A DNA stretch of 64,000 nucleotides from an uncultured Roseateles sp. (GCF_913777145.1 NZ_CAJYPS010000007.1:124001-188000), one strand, 5' to 3'. Positions 16,600 to 32,315 are shown, counted from the stretch's first letter. Notes: generated by a model not told the origin, from the letters alone. A program made the numbers and translations.

Positions 16600-18772
16600 T
16601 CAGGCTCAGGCTCACGCTGCGCGGCGCGCCTATCACCAGATAGCCCTGCTCCGGGTAGCCGCCGGCCGAGGCCCAGTAGCGTCGGTTGCTCGCGTTGTCC
16701 ACGCGCAGGCGTGCGGTCATCAGCGTGCCCTGCAGCTCGAACAGGTAGCGGGCGCCCAGGTCCAGCCGGGTCCAGGCCGGCACGGCCAGCGTGTTGGCGC
16801 TGTCGGCATAGACGCCGCCGGTGTGCACCACGCGCGCATCCAGCGCCAGGCCGTTCACGCCTGCCACCTCCCACTCGCCGCCCAGATTGGCCTGGAACCT
16901 GGGGATGCCCAGCGTGCGCTTCCCCTCGGTGGCCGCCACGCTGGTGTTGCGCTGCGTGGTGTCCAGCCAGGTCAGGCCGCCCAGCAGCTTGAGGCCGCGC
17001 ATCGCCTCGCCGTAGGTGTTGAGCTCGACACCGCGGTGGCGGTCCTCGCCCTGGGTGCTGGTGGCGCTCAGCACCGCGCGCGGCTTGTCGGTCGAGAACA
17101 CGGCCGCGCCGAAGCCCAGGCGGCCGGTGTCCCACTTGATGCCCAGCTCGTTCTGCTTGGACACATAGGGGTCCAGCTGGCGCTGCGGCTGGCCGTTGGC
17201 CGCGGCCAGCGTGTCGCCCTGGGTCAGGCCCTCGATGCGGTTGGCATAGACCGACAGCTGCTTGCTGGCGCGCCACACGGCGCTGAGCAGCGGGCTCAGG
17301 CGGCGCTGGTCGTAGTCGGACTGCAGCGCTGCCGTGCCGTAGGCAAAGCTCTGCACATGCAGCTGCTGGCTGCGCAGGCCCAGCGTCAGCAGCAGGCGGT
17401 CGTCCAGCAGGCTCAGCGTGTCGCCCAGCGCGAAGCTGGACAGCCGGGTGCGGCCGGTCAGGCCCGGCGCGCCCAGCGTACCGCCCACGAAGGCGCCGCT
17501 GGTGAAGGCCGGCAGCGCGCTGGCGGTGGGCTGGTAGAGGTTGGTGGCCTGGGTGTTGAAGAAATCCCAGGCATAGGACGCGCGCGTCTCCAGCTCGAAG
17601 GCCGAGGCGCTCAGCACCCATTCATGGCCCACGGCGCCGGTGCGGAACTTGCCGCGCAGGCCCAGCTCGCCGGTGTCCACGCGGTCGCTGCGGCTGTTGT
17701 CGAAGCGCGAGGTGGTGCCGGCACCGCTGGCCGCGTCGGTCAGCGTGAAGTTGGCCAGCGAGTTGGCCTCGTCGCTGCGCCGGAAGCCATAGGCGGCCCA
17801 GGCAGTCACCGCCGGGCTCAGATCCCACTCGCCGCGCACGGTGCCGAAGCGGTCGCGCTCATTGGAGTAGGACCAGGGCTGGGCGTAGTTGGCATCGGCC
17901 GACGGCAGCGCCGGCAGGCTGCTGACGCCCGCGCCCAGCGTGAGGCTGCTGCGGGTGCGCTTGAGCTGGTTGTCCTGCCAGCCCAGGTCGGCCGACAGGC
18001 GCACATCGCGGCTGTGCCAGTCCAGGCCCAGCGAGGCCAGGCCCAGCTTGGCCTTCTCGTCGTTCACCGCGGTGCCGCCGTCGCGCACCGCGGCATTGAA
18101 GCGCAAGCCGGTGGCGCGGTCGGGGCCGAAGCGGCGCGCGACATCCAGCGCCAGCGAGCCCTGGTCACCGCTGCCCCAGCCCAGGGTCACGCGGTTCAGG
18201 TCCTCGTTGGGCGCGCGCTTGGGCAGCAGGTTGATGCTGCCGCCTATGCCGCCCCCGCCCGGGTTGGCGCCGCTCAGAAAGGCCGAGGCGCCGCGCAGCA
18301 GCTCCACGCGCTCGAACAGCTCGGTCGCGATGTACTGGCGCGGCAGCAGGCTGTAGAGGCCGTTGTAGGCGACATCGTCCGAGTTCAGGATGAAGCCACG
18401 GATGAAGTAGGACTCCTGGAAGTTGCCAAAGCCGCGCGCCACGCGCACGCCGGCGTCGTTCTGCAGCACCTCGCCGACGCTCTTGGCCTGGCGGTCCTGG
18501 ATCAGCTCGTTGGTGTAGGCGGTGATGGAGAACGGCGTCTCCAGGTTGTCCCGCGTGCCCAGGATGCCCGCGCGGCCGCCGCGCGCGACCTGACCCCCGG
18601 CGTAGTTGGGGGACAGGCCTTGCGCCGACGCATCGGCGCTGGCCTTGATGCTCACCACCGGCAGCACACTGGGCGCGGTCTCGGGCTCGGCGGCCAGGGC
18701 CGGGCCCAGCAGCGCGAGCAGGGCCGCCAGGGCCAAGGGATGACGGGGAGCGATCAGGGAGTCGGACATCAC
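16586..18772 (-). CDS. TonB-dependent siderophore receptor
   Basis: A 728-residue outer-membrane receptor. After a signal peptide ending ALAAE come the plug domain (about 40-170), with the conserved YFIRGF and VELLRGASAFLSG...GGSINLLPKR elements, and a 22-strand barrel with many aromatic-ended strands closing in the terminal Phe (LSLSADF). Receptors of this class bind ferric hydroxamate- or catechol-type siderophores and are opened by TonB; the actual ligand cannot be read from sequence. No N-terminal secretin/STN signalling domain is visible, so it probably does not control an ECF sigma factor. It lies between a small membrane protein and the PepSY reductase in a Fur-controlled operon. Confidence 0.92.
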   Translation of the reverse strand: MMSDSLIAPRHPLALAALLALLGPALAAEPETAPSVLPVVSIKASADASAQGLSPNYAGGQVARGGRAGILGTRDNLETPFSITAYTNELIQDRQAKSVGEVLQNDAGVRVARGFGNFQESYFIRGFILNSDDVAYNGLYSLLPRQYIATELFERVELLRGASAFLSGANPGGGGIGGSINLLPKRAPNEDLNRVTLGWGSGDQGSLALDVARRFGPDRATGLRFNAAVRDGGTAVNDEKAKLGLASLGLDWHSRDVRLSADLGWQDNQLKRTRSSLTLGAGVSSLPALPSADANYAQPWSYSNERDRFGTVRGEWDLSPAVTAWAAYGFRRSDEANSLANFTLTDAASGAGTTSRFDNSRSDRVDTGELGLRGKFRTGAVGHEWVLSASAFELETRASYAWDFFNTQATNLYQPTASALPAFTSGAFVGGTLGAPGLTGRTRLSSFALGDTLSLLDDRLLLTLGLRSQQLHVQSFAYGTAALQSDYDQRRLSPLLSAVWRASKQLSVYANRIEGLTQGDTLAAANGQPQRQLDPYVSKQNELGIKWDTGRLGFGAAVFSTDKPRAVLSATSTQGEDRHRGVELNTYGEAMRGLKLLGGLTWLDTTQRNTSVAATEGKRTLGIPRFQANLGGEWEVAGVNGLALDARVVHTGGVYADSANTLAVPAWTRLDLGARYLFELQGTLMTARLRVDNASNRRYWASAGGYPEQGYLVIGAPRSVSLSLSADF

Positions 18773-18802
18773 GAGCAGGGAATCAGGTTGAACAAGCCGG
18801 CC

Positions 18803-19012
18803 TCAGGCGCCTCGGCGGCCCAGGCCGAACCACAGCATCACCACCACCGGCACGCCCAGGCCCACCCAGGCCCACACATCCCCCCAGCCGTCCGACACCA
18901 GGCCGGACAGCAGACCGGACGCGGTCAGCAGGCCCAGCACCAGCGGCCAGCGCCACAACGGGTGGCGGGCGTTTGGGCGCGTGGAGCGGGAAACCGGGAT
19001 CGGATGGGGCAT
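18803..19012 (-). CDS. small membrane protein of the siderophore operon
   Basis: A 69-residue protein starting MPHPIPVSRSTRP with two predicted membrane helices (WPLVLGLLTASGLLSGLV and WAWVGLGVPVVVMLWFGLG). I do not recognise a named family, but small two-helix proteins in this position are frequent next to TonB siderophore receptors in Burkholderiales. It ends 30 bases before the receptor start and begins about 60 bases downstream of the Fur box, so it is the first gene of the operon. The ATG at 19012 is chosen because the longer frame from 19069 would start almost inside the operator. Confidence 0.6.
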   Translation of the reverse strand: MPHPIPVSRSTRPNARHPLWRWPLVLGLLTASGLLSGLVSDGWGDVWAWVGLGVPVVVMLWFGLGRRGA

Positions 19013-19071
19013 GGCGGAGACTGTGGGCCGGCTGCAGACCGGGCGTCTGACCGGAGGCGCGAGCAGCAATG

Positions 19072-19097
19072 CAAATAAAAACGATTCTCATTATTTA
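19072..19097. promoter_or_regulatory. fur box: Fur box / iron-responsive promoter
   Basis: On the minus strand the segment reads TAAATAATGAGAATCGTTTT with an ATTTG tail. The AATGAGAATCGTTTTTATT core is close to the 19-bp Fur consensus GATAATGATAATCATTATC. It is a conspicuous AT-rich island in GC-rich DNA, placed right upstream of the small-membrane-protein/receptor/PepSY operon. Repression by Fe-Fur under iron sufficiency is the expected consequence (inference). Confidence 0.8.
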
Positions 19098-19157
19098 CCA
19101 TTCACAAGCCCTCGCGCGCCCTGGGGTCGCCCCGCCCCTGGGTTCAGGCCCGAGTCG

Positions 19158-19170
19158 CCCCCCCCCCCCC
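19158..19170. repeat. homopolymer run of 13 C
   Basis: Thirteen consecutive C lie between the Fur box and the stop of the 2'-5' RNA ligase gene, in non-coding DNA. Such a tract is prone to slippage during replication and sequencing. Confidence 0.9.
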
Positions 19171-19185
19171 GGGGTGGCGTCGAGA

Positions 19186-19728
19186 TCAGCCCTGCAGCGG
19201 CCAGCGCGCGAGCACATCGTGCCGGGTCAGGCCCTGCGGACTGGCCAGCAGCAGCAGCTCGCTGGCCGTCCACCCGGCGATCTCCAGCGGCCAGGCCGGC
19301 TCGGGCCGGCGGTCGTAGCGCAGCGTCAGGTGCGGCTCGTAGCCGGCGCTGATGGGCAGGCCATGGGCGGCCAGACACTCGCCGAGCGCATCGCGCAGCT
19401 CTCGCACCGCCTCCAGGCTCTGGCCACCGGTAAGCACGCGGGGATGCTGGCGCGCCTGCGGCCCGCCCCAGCTCTCCAGACGCTCGAAGCTCAGGTCCAG
19501 CGCCGGCCAGACCAGGGTCGATGCCGCCCGGACGGCCTGTGCCACCAGCGCTGGCGGCGGCTCGGCCTCGAAGCGCCCGAAGAAATGCAGCGTGATGTGA
19601 AAGATCCGGCTCGGCCGCAGCCGTGCCAGCCGCCCGCGCGCCGCATGCGCTGCCTCGACCTCACGTGCGATGCGCGCGGCGACCGCCGCGTCCGGGCGCA
19701 GCGCGAAGAACAGCTTGTGGGCCGTCAT
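19186..19728 (-). CDS. thpR: RNA 2',3'-cyclic phosphodiesterase (2'-5' RNA ligase family)
   Basis: A 180-residue protein of the 2H phosphoesterase family with both signature motifs: HITLHF (His44, Thr46) and HLTLRY (His133, Thr135), which form the two-His active site. Members hydrolyse RNA 2',3'-cyclic phosphates and can join tRNA half-molecules with a 2'-5' bond in vitro; the cellular role is uncertain. Length and motif spacing match E. coli ThpR (about 176 residues). It is a single gene, with the Fur-box region beyond its 3' end and a divergent PEP-CTERM gene 170 bases upstream. Confidence 0.9.
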   Translation of the reverse strand: MTAHKLFFALRPDAAVAARIAREVEAAHAARGRLARLRPSRIFHITLHFFGRFEAEPPPALVAQAVRAASTLVWPALDLSFERLESWGGPQARQHPRVLTGGQSLEAVRELRDALGECLAAHGLPISAGYEPHLTLRYDRRPEPAWPLEIAGWTASELLLLASPQGLTRHDVLARWPLQG

Positions 19729-19898
19729 GCCGCAGCTCTCCTCCGGGGGGCTGCCGCACCACCCTGGGGTTTGTCTTGAGTCCGGCCAGGGCGCTTCATC
19801 AGGATTTCATCAAGCTTTGAGGGCCGCGGTCTTCCTAGTATCTGCGGCGCGAAACCGGCGGGACGGCCGTCGGTGCGCCGCAACCCTCAGGAGTCCCC

Positions 19899-20579
19899 AT
19901 GGCTATCGTCAAACACTGGCAGGCGCCCCTGGCCAGCGTCCTGTGCGCCCTCAGCCTCGCCCAACCAGTCAGCGCCGACACCCTGCTGGACACCGGCACG
20001 CCCGGCGGCGGCTTCTTCGGCTACTACGGCTTCGACGTGTTCGTCGGCCAGTCGGTCGCGATCGCGTTCACGCCCAGCCAGAACTATTCCTTCGACAACG
20101 TGTCGCTGTGGCTGATGAGCAATGACTTCGACAACCCCGGCCGCCAGCTAAGCATCTCGCTGCAGACCGATGCCGGCGGCGGTGCGACGCCGGTCGCACC
20201 TTCCGGCTCGGTGCTGGAGTCCTGGTTGCACTCCACGTCCGCCGTGGGCTGGACGCCGGTGCTGGAGACGCTGAACTCGGTGCTGCACCCCACGCTGCTG
20301 GCCGGCACCACCTACTGGATCGTGGCCGAATCCAGCGAACCGGCCTTTGTCGACCCGGTCTGGGTCGCGGCCGGCAACGGGCCGGCCTACACCATGGCCA
20401 ACATCGACTTCGCGTCCGGCACGGCCTGGCAGGTCGGCCAGACCAGCGGCCCGCCGGGCGCCCTCATCAGCGCCACGCCGGTGCCGGAACCCGCAGCGCT
20501 GGGCCTGGCGCTGCTGGGCCTGCCGCTGGTGCTGGGCGCGGCCACACGCCGTCGGCGTCAGGCCGCGCAGGCTGCCTGA
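19899..20579 (+). CDS. PEP-CTERM sorting-domain exported protein
   Basis: A 226-residue protein with a signal peptide (cleavage near PVSADT) and a typical PEP-CTERM tail: VPEPAALGLALLGLPLVLG followed by an Arg-rich end (TRRRR). This tail is the sorting signal read by exosortase EpsH, which usually processes surface proteins in organisms that make an exopolysaccharide. The middle (YYGFDVFVGQSVAIAFTP and a LAGTTYWIVAES stretch) looks like a beta-sandwich of the choice-of-anchor type; no enzyme motif is seen. It is a single gene. The exosortase is not in this window. Confidence 0.85.
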   Translation: MAIVKHWQAPLASVLCALSLAQPVSADTLLDTGTPGGGFFGYYGFDVFVGQSVAIAFTPSQNYSFDNVSLWLMSNDFDNPGRQLSISLQTDAGGGATPVAPSGSVLESWLHSTSAVGWTPVLETLNSVLHPTLLAGTTYWIVAESSEPAFVDPVWVAAGNGPAYTMANIDFASGTAWQVGQTSGPPGALISATPVPEPAALGLALLGLPLVLGAATRRRRQAAQAA

Positions 20580-20620
20580 CGTCGGACCAGACACAAGATC
20601 TGACCCCGGCCGGGGCCGGC

Positions 20621-20848
20621 CTACTGAGCCGCAGAGGCCGCGTCGGCCTCGCGCTGGGCGGCGGCGTCTATCGCGCCCTGCACCTGCTGGCCCACCGCCT
20701 GGGGCTGGGGCAAGGCCGTCGGCACGCCGGAGGCCGCGGCCGACGCGGCCGGCACCGGCCTTGGCAGCGTTTCGAGCTGGCGCTTGCCCAGGTAGAGCAC
20801 CAGGGCAGCGACGATCACAAGGGCGAGAAGGCTGAAGGCGGCGCGCAT
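20621..20848 (-). CDS. small membrane-anchored hypothetical protein
   Basis: A 75-residue protein with one N-terminal membrane helix (AAFSLLALVIVAALVLYLG), then a short Lys/Arg segment and a low-complexity Ala/Pro/Gln tail ending DAASAAQ. Nothing else is recognisable. It lies downstream of the icd terminator on the same strand and so needs its own promoter. The inner ATG at 20848 is preferred over 20866 because the helix then begins directly at the N-terminus. Expression is plausible but unproven. Confidence 0.5.
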   Translation of the reverse strand: MRAAFSLLALVIVAALVLYLGKRQLETLPRPVPAASAAASGVPTALPQPQAVGQQVQGAIDAAAQREADAASAAQ

Positions 20849-20879
20849 GACGCCATCATCGCGCAAGCCGCCCGCCCAT

Positions 20880-20907
20880 GAAAAAGCCGGGCCCAGGGGC
20901 CCGGCTT
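20880..20907 (-). terminator. Rho-independent terminator after icd
   Basis: A 10-bp self-complementary stem (AGCCGGGCCC at 20885-20894 with GGGCCCGGCT at 20897-20906) is followed on the minus strand by U5. It begins 25 bases after the isocitrate dehydrogenase stop. Confidence 0.85.
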
Positions 20908-20931
20908 GCGTGGCGGCAGATGCCGCGGGGA

Positions 20932-23172
<2,241 letters not shown>

Positions 23173-23403
23173 GGATCAATGTCCTGCAGAGAGTTGTCTC
23201 GCTCACAGCTGCCCACGGTCGCGAGCGGGTGAGACCGTCGCCCTGACCCTGGGCCGCGCGGGCCAGCCGCACCGCCATCGGGTCATGACGTTGGCCCCAT
23301 TTTCCTGCAATTTGCCTCCGCCATGTGAAAAGCTCGGAGATTGATTCACGAGCGCCCGCCCCCGACCGCCCGCCGCAGGCGACGGACGGTCGGTGGCCGC
23401 TGC

Positions 23404-24072
23404 TCAGCGGCGCAGGCGGCGCGCGCCCAGGCCGGCCAGCAGCGCCAGCCCGGCCAGCGCATAGGCCAGCGTGCTGCCCTCGGGCACGGACGACACCACG
23501 AAGGACAGGTTGTCCGCGTAGCCGTCGTTGTCGCCGCCACCCTGGCGCTCCATGGACAGCGAGAACATCAGCGAGGCGGTGCCGGTGGGCAGTTCGCCGG
23601 AGGCGGACTGGAAGAACAGGCCGGTCTGGTTGTTGCGGTCCGCCGGCGTCACCGGGCCGATCAGCGCATGGCCGATCTCGTTGTCGGAGCCGTCCAGGAA
23701 GGACACGTACAGCAGCGCGTTGTCGCCCTGCGCCTGCCAGCCACCCAGCCAGCCGCTGAGCTCGTAGTGCAGCGGCTGGCCGGCCAGGTCGCCCAGCGCC
23801 AGCGTCTGGAAGCCGGCGGCCTGCGCGCCCACGCCGGCAAACATCTTGGTGCCCCGGTCCACCGGACCGGGCTGGCTGGGCAGCACCCAGTTGCTGCCGT
23901 AGTCCACCGACTGGAACAGCTCGTAGCCGTCGAAGCCGGTCCAGCCCGACACGCCGCTTTCGGCATTGCCGTTGACGATGAGGTTGCTGCCCAGCATGGC
24001 CTGGGCCTGCGCGGCCGGGACAAAGGCGCTCAGGCCCAGGGCCAGCGTGAGGGTCAGGGTTTGCTTGATCAT
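23404..24072 (-). CDS. PEP-CTERM-type exported protein next to phospholipase C
   Basis: A 222-residue protein with a signal peptide (ending AAQAQA) and a C-terminal sorting tail VPEGSTLAYALAGLALLAGLG followed by ARRLRR, a VPE variant of PEP-CTERM. The body (NLIVNGNAESGVSGWTGF near residue 30, FLDGSDNEIG) resembles secreted proteins with a carbohydrate-binding-like jelly-roll (choice-of-anchor) domain. It follows the phospholipase gene after only 33 bases on the same strand, so the two are likely co-transcribed and may act together at the surface. No catalytic residues are recognised. Confidence 0.8.
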   Translation of the reverse strand: MIKQTLTLTLALGLSAFVPAAQAQAMLGSNLIVNGNAESGVSGWTGFDGYELFQSVDYGSNWVLPSQPGPVDRGTKMFAGVGAQAAGFQTLALGDLAGQPLHYELSGWLGGWQAQGDNALLYVSFLDGSDNEIGHALIGPVTPADRNNQTGLFFQSASGELPTGTASLMFSLSMERQGGGDNDGYADNLSFVVSSVPEGSTLAYALAGLALLAGLGARRLRR

Positions 24073-24105
24073 GAAATACCTTTCAGGCGAGATGAGGAAG
24101 GGGGC

Positions 24106-26295
24106 TCAGGGCCGGGTCTGGTCCAGTTGCGCGGGGCCGGACATGGCCGGGTCGCTGACCGAGGGCTCGCCGTTCTCCAGGTGGCCGGCCAGGCGGCGGC
24201 CGAAGGCGGCGACCTCGCTGACCTTGACGCTGAAGTCGTACCAGCGGTGGCTGGCGTCCACCGGCACGCGCACCGTGGAGCTGCTGCCGGCCGGCACGAT
24301 CCAGCTGCGCGCCGGCTCGCTGGCATAGCGGTTGGTGATCAGCACGAAGGTGGCCGCACTGCCGCCCTCGTTGCGCAGCTCCAGCACCAGGTCCAGGTTC
24401 ACGCGGTCGGCCTGGACGCGCAGCTCCGGCCGGGCGGGCTGGGTCTGGGTGGTCGGCAGCTTGCCGACGAAATGGCGGTGAAAGCCGTTGGGGCCCAGCA
24501 CCCACAGGTCGTAGGCCGCGCCGGCCGTGCCGACCCAGCGGCCGTCCAGCTGCTTGCCCGCCTCCACCGTGTAGCGGCGTGGCGGCTGGGCCAGCGCCAG
24601 ACGGTCGTAGACATGGAAGACCGCGCCGGCCTCGCCCGCGTTCTCGAAGCCCAGCGTGATGCCGGCGGCGTCGGTGCGCGCCTGCACCTGCAGTTCGTAG
24701 GGCAGCGCGCGTGCCGGCCGCACGCCGGCCTCCTGCACCGGTGCGACCAGGCTGGTGGGTGCCGCCGGCGTCTTGGTGCCGGCCAGCGCCAGCGCGCGGG
24801 CGCGCAGCTCGGCGGTGGGCGGCAGGTTCTGCACGAAGGCGCTGTTCTCGGGATTGGCGAAATCGAAGCAGCCGGTCAGGTCGCCGCTGACCGCACGGCG
24901 CCACGGCGTGATCAGCGGCTCCTGCACGCCGAAGCGGGACTCGATGAAACGGATCACCGAGGTGTGGTCATGCACCTGGGAGTTGACCCAGCCGCCCTTG
25001 GTCCAGGGCGACACCACATACATGGGCACGCGCGGGCCCAGGCCGTAGGGGCGGTGCTGGTAGGCCGGGTCGCTGCCGTTGAGCAGGTGGTGGTATTCGC
25101 CGGTGGTGTCCACCGTGGACGCACCGGCCAGCAGGGCCTTGGCCGGGTCGGCGTCGTAGCTCAGATAGGACGGCACGGCCGGCGGCGGCAGGTGGTCGAA
25201 GAAACCGTCGTTCTCGTCGAAGTTGATGAACAGCACGGTCTTGGACCAGACCTCGGGGTTGGCGGTCAGCGCTTCCAGCACACGGGCCGTGTAGTCGGCG
25301 CCCGAGGCCGGGCTGGACGGGCCGGGGTGTTCCGAGCCCTCGGCGGTCGCGACGATCCAGGACACCTGGGGCAGCTGATTGGCCAGCACGTCGGCCTTGA
25401 GCTGGTCCAGGTCGCGGGTGCTGACACCGCGGTCGCGCAGCGCGGCCGAGAAGCCGGGGCGACCGTACCAGGCATCGCGGAAGGGCCGGAAGCCCGCCAG
25501 CGAGTTGTCGGTGAAGTTGTCCGCCATGTTCTGGTAGACCTGCCAGGAGATGCCAGCGGACTGCAGGCGCTCGGGGTAGGTGGTCCAGGTGTAGTCCGTG
25601 GCCGGGTTCTCGTTGAACCAGTCGTGGCTGTTGTCGGTGCAGGGGCCGCCGGCCAGACCCTGCGGGTCGTTGCCGCCGCTCCACAGAAACAGGCGGTTGG
25701 TGTTGGTGCCGGTCTGGGTCGCGCAGTGGTAGTGGTCGCACAGCGTGAACGCGCGGGCCAGCGCGAACTGGAAGGGGATGTCCGCCTCCTTGTAGTAGCC
25801 CAGCGAATGGGCCTGCTTGGCGGCCGGCCAGTTGTTCATGCGGCCGTGATCCCAGGCGGCCTGGGCGTCGGTCCAGGAATGCGGCGTGCCGCTGACCCGC
25901 ATCACCGAGAAGTCCTGCTGCGTGTTCAGATGGAAAGGCGCGATCGCGGTGCGCTGGCCCCCCCAGTCCGGCCGGCCCGGCACCTTGGCGCCGCCGCCGT
26001 TGGGCTGCACGAACACGGTCTTGCCGGTGAAGGTGCCGGCACGGTCCATCACCGGCGCGGGAAACGGGTCGCCAAAGCCGCGCACGCCGGCCAGCGTGCC
26101 GAAGTAGTGGTCGAACGCACGGTTCTCCTGGGTCAGGATCACGATGTGCTCGACATCCTGCAGCGTGCCGGTGCGCACATGGGCGGGGATGGCCAGCGCG
26201 CGCTGGATCACGGGCGGGAAGCTCGCGAGCGCCGCGCTGGCGCCAACGGCCTGGCCCAGCATGCGCAGAAAGCCGCGACGGTCTTGAGTGCTCAT
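24106..26295 (-). CDS. Tat-exported phosphocholine-type phospholipase C
   Basis: A 729-residue phosphoesterase-family enzyme. The N-terminus is a Tat signal (DRRGFLRML, twin Arg at 6-7). The catalytic domain (about 45-440) begins with the family hallmark VEHIVILTQENRAFDHYFGTL, where Glu and Asn are metal/active-site residues, and includes NFDENDGFFDH and DHTSVIRFIE. Two beta-sandwich C-terminal domains of the DUF756 type follow (about 525-720). Relatives (PlcH/PlcN) hydrolyse phosphatidylcholine or sphingomyelin outside the cell. The ATG at 26295 is chosen because the Tat motif follows directly. A PEP-CTERM gene lies 33 bases downstream. Confidence 0.9.
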   Translation of the reverse strand: MSTQDRRGFLRMLGQAVGASAALASFPPVIQRALAIPAHVRTGTLQDVEHIVILTQENRAFDHYFGTLAGVRGFGDPFPAPVMDRAGTFTGKTVFVQPNGGGAKVPGRPDWGGQRTAIAPFHLNTQQDFSVMRVSGTPHSWTDAQAAWDHGRMNNWPAAKQAHSLGYYKEADIPFQFALARAFTLCDHYHCATQTGTNTNRLFLWSGGNDPQGLAGGPCTDNSHDWFNENPATDYTWTTYPERLQSAGISWQVYQNMADNFTDNSLAGFRPFRDAWYGRPGFSAALRDRGVSTRDLDQLKADVLANQLPQVSWIVATAEGSEHPGPSSPASGADYTARVLEALTANPEVWSKTVLFINFDENDGFFDHLPPPAVPSYLSYDADPAKALLAGASTVDTTGEYHHLLNGSDPAYQHRPYGLGPRVPMYVVSPWTKGGWVNSQVHDHTSVIRFIESRFGVQEPLITPWRRAVSGDLTGCFDFANPENSAFVQNLPPTAELRARALALAGTKTPAAPTSLVAPVQEAGVRPARALPYELQVQARTDAAGITLGFENAGEAGAVFHVYDRLALAQPPRRYTVEAGKQLDGRWVGTAGAAYDLWVLGPNGFHRHFVGKLPTTQTQPARPELRVQADRVNLDLVLELRNEGGSAATFVLITNRYASEPARSWIVPAGSSSTVRVPVDASHRWYDFSVKVSEVAAFGRRLAGHLENGEPSVSDPAMSGPAQLDQTRP

Positions 26296-26576
26296 GGAAT
26301 GCCTCCGGGAGTGGGTCTGACGGCTGCGCACTCTAGAAATCGAATGTGCAGCGCCCGTGACATTCCGCACGAATCAGCAAACTAGGGACACCCGGCGGAA
26401 AACTGCATGACCGGGCCGTGACAAGCCCCTGCCCGGCAAGGCAAAACCTGACCCTGAGCCGCCTCCGCATGGTCCCCGAGCCCACCACCCGCTGCGTGCG
26501 CCGTCGATGGCCATGCGGGCCGACCCGTCGGCGTCACGCGACTCAAGCGCTTCCCGCCGCTTGAGGACGGACCGCG

Positions 26577-31018
<4,442 letters not shown>

Positions 31019-31043
31019 GTCGTTCTCTGAAGCTGGTGGGCCG

Positions 31044-32315
31044 TCACGGGCGTTCGACGGGGCCGAGCAGACGCTCGATCTCGGCGGCATGGCGGTGGAC
31101 CTGGGCCACCGCGGCGAAGTACTGGCCGCGCACCTGCAGCCAGGTGCGCTGGGCGTCGAGCGCGTCCAGGAAGCTGAACTTGCCCAGCTCAAAGCCGATA
31201 CGCGCCGCCTCGTAAGCGCTGCGGGCGCCCGGCAGCAGCTCGCGGCGCAGGATCTCCACCTCGTCCTTGCGCGCCTGCAGCCAGTCCGCCAGTTGCAGCA
31301 CTTCCGAACGCAGACGCAGCACCTCCGCCTCGGCACTGGCCTGCGCCGCATCGCGCTTGCGCAGCGCTTCAAGCTGCGCGCCCTGGTGGCGATCAAAGAA
31401 CGGCAGCGGCACCGAGACCGTGAGGACGGCCTGGGTGCGTCCCAGCTCCTGGGCACGCTTGGCGCCCAGGCCCACGGTCACGTCGGGCACGGCCTGGCGC
31501 CTGGCCAGCAGGTAGCCGGCCTCGGCCTGCTGCACCTGCAGGCGTGCGCGGCGCACGCTGGGCGCGTCCTCCAGCCGCGCCGCGATGTCGGCCGCCGACG
31601 GCACCACCGGCAGCAGGTCGACGTCGCCGTCCAGCCGCTGAAGACTGCCGTCCGGCGCGTCCATCAGCGCGGCCAGCACCCGCAGCGCGGCCGAGCGCTC
31701 GGCCTCGGCCTGCCGCAGCTCGATGCGCGCGCCGGACTGCGCCACCCGCGCGCGCGTTTCCTCGGTGGGCGACACCTTGCCAGCCGTCACCCGGCGCGCG
31801 GCTGCGTCCACGCCCGTGCCGGCGATGCGCAGCGACTCCTCGGCCACCTGGACCCGCTCCTGCGCCGTCAGCGCATCGAAGAAGGCCTGCACCGTCAGCG
31901 CGCGTAGCTCGCCCCGGCGGGTGAGCAGATCCAGCGCCGCGAGGTCCTGGGCGCGCTGCGCCAGCATCACGCGCGCAGCGCGCTTGCCGCCCAGCTCCAG
32001 CGTCTGGCTGATCTGCGCGGTCGTCGTGCGGGTGCCGGCGCGGGTGTCCTCCTGCTCCAGCCCCAGCACCGGGTTGGGCGCGAGATCCGCCTGCCGCACG
32101 GCACCGGCGCTGGCCTCCAGCTCGGCGGTGGCGACCCGCAGCTGCGGGTTGCGCTGCAGCGCGGTCTGCACCGCGCGCTCCAGCGTCAGGGCCTGAACCC
32201 GGGGCGCGGTCTGGTCATGGGCCGGCGCGGGGCCGACAGGGGGCACGGGCGTCTGCGCCCGTGCAAGCGATGAAGTGAGTGCCGCGCATGCCAGCGGCAC
32301 GAGAAATCTGCGCAT
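31044..32315 (-). CDS. czcC: outer-membrane efflux channel (CzcC type)
   Basis: A 423-residue TolC-like outer-membrane factor with a signal peptide (ALTSSLARAQ) and two long helical repeats typical of the OEP fold: LTLERAVQTALQRNPQLRVA starts the first and ARLEDAPSVRRARLQVQQAE the second. It forms the exit duct of the CzcABC pump. It lies between the czcI-like gene (102 bases upstream) and czcB (26 bases downstream). Confidence 0.9.
   Translation of the reverse strand: MRRFLVPLACAALTSSLARAQTPVPPVGPAPAHDQTAPRVQALTLERAVQTALQRNPQLRVATAELEASAGAVRQADLAPNPVLGLEQEDTRAGTRTTTAQISQTLELGGKRAARVMLAQRAQDLAALDLLTRRGELRALTVQAFFDALTAQERVQVAEESLRIAGTGVDAAARRVTAGKVSPTEETRARVAQSGARIELRQAEAERSAALRVLAALMDAPDGSLQRLDGDVDLLPVVPSAADIAARLEDAPSVRRARLQVQQAEAGYLLARRQAVPDVTVGLGAKRAQELGRTQAVLTVSVPLPFFDRHQGAQLEALRKRDAAQASAEAEVLRLRSEVLQLADWLQARKDEVEILRRELLPGARSAYEAARIGFELGKFSFLDALDAQRTWLQVRGQYFAAVAQVHRHAAEIERLLGPVERP

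Noticed and set aside
26296..26576. Gene or terminator downstream of czcA
   Set aside because: Only an 8-bp hairpin without a U-tract (26542-26565) is visible and no convincing reading frame; too weak to list.
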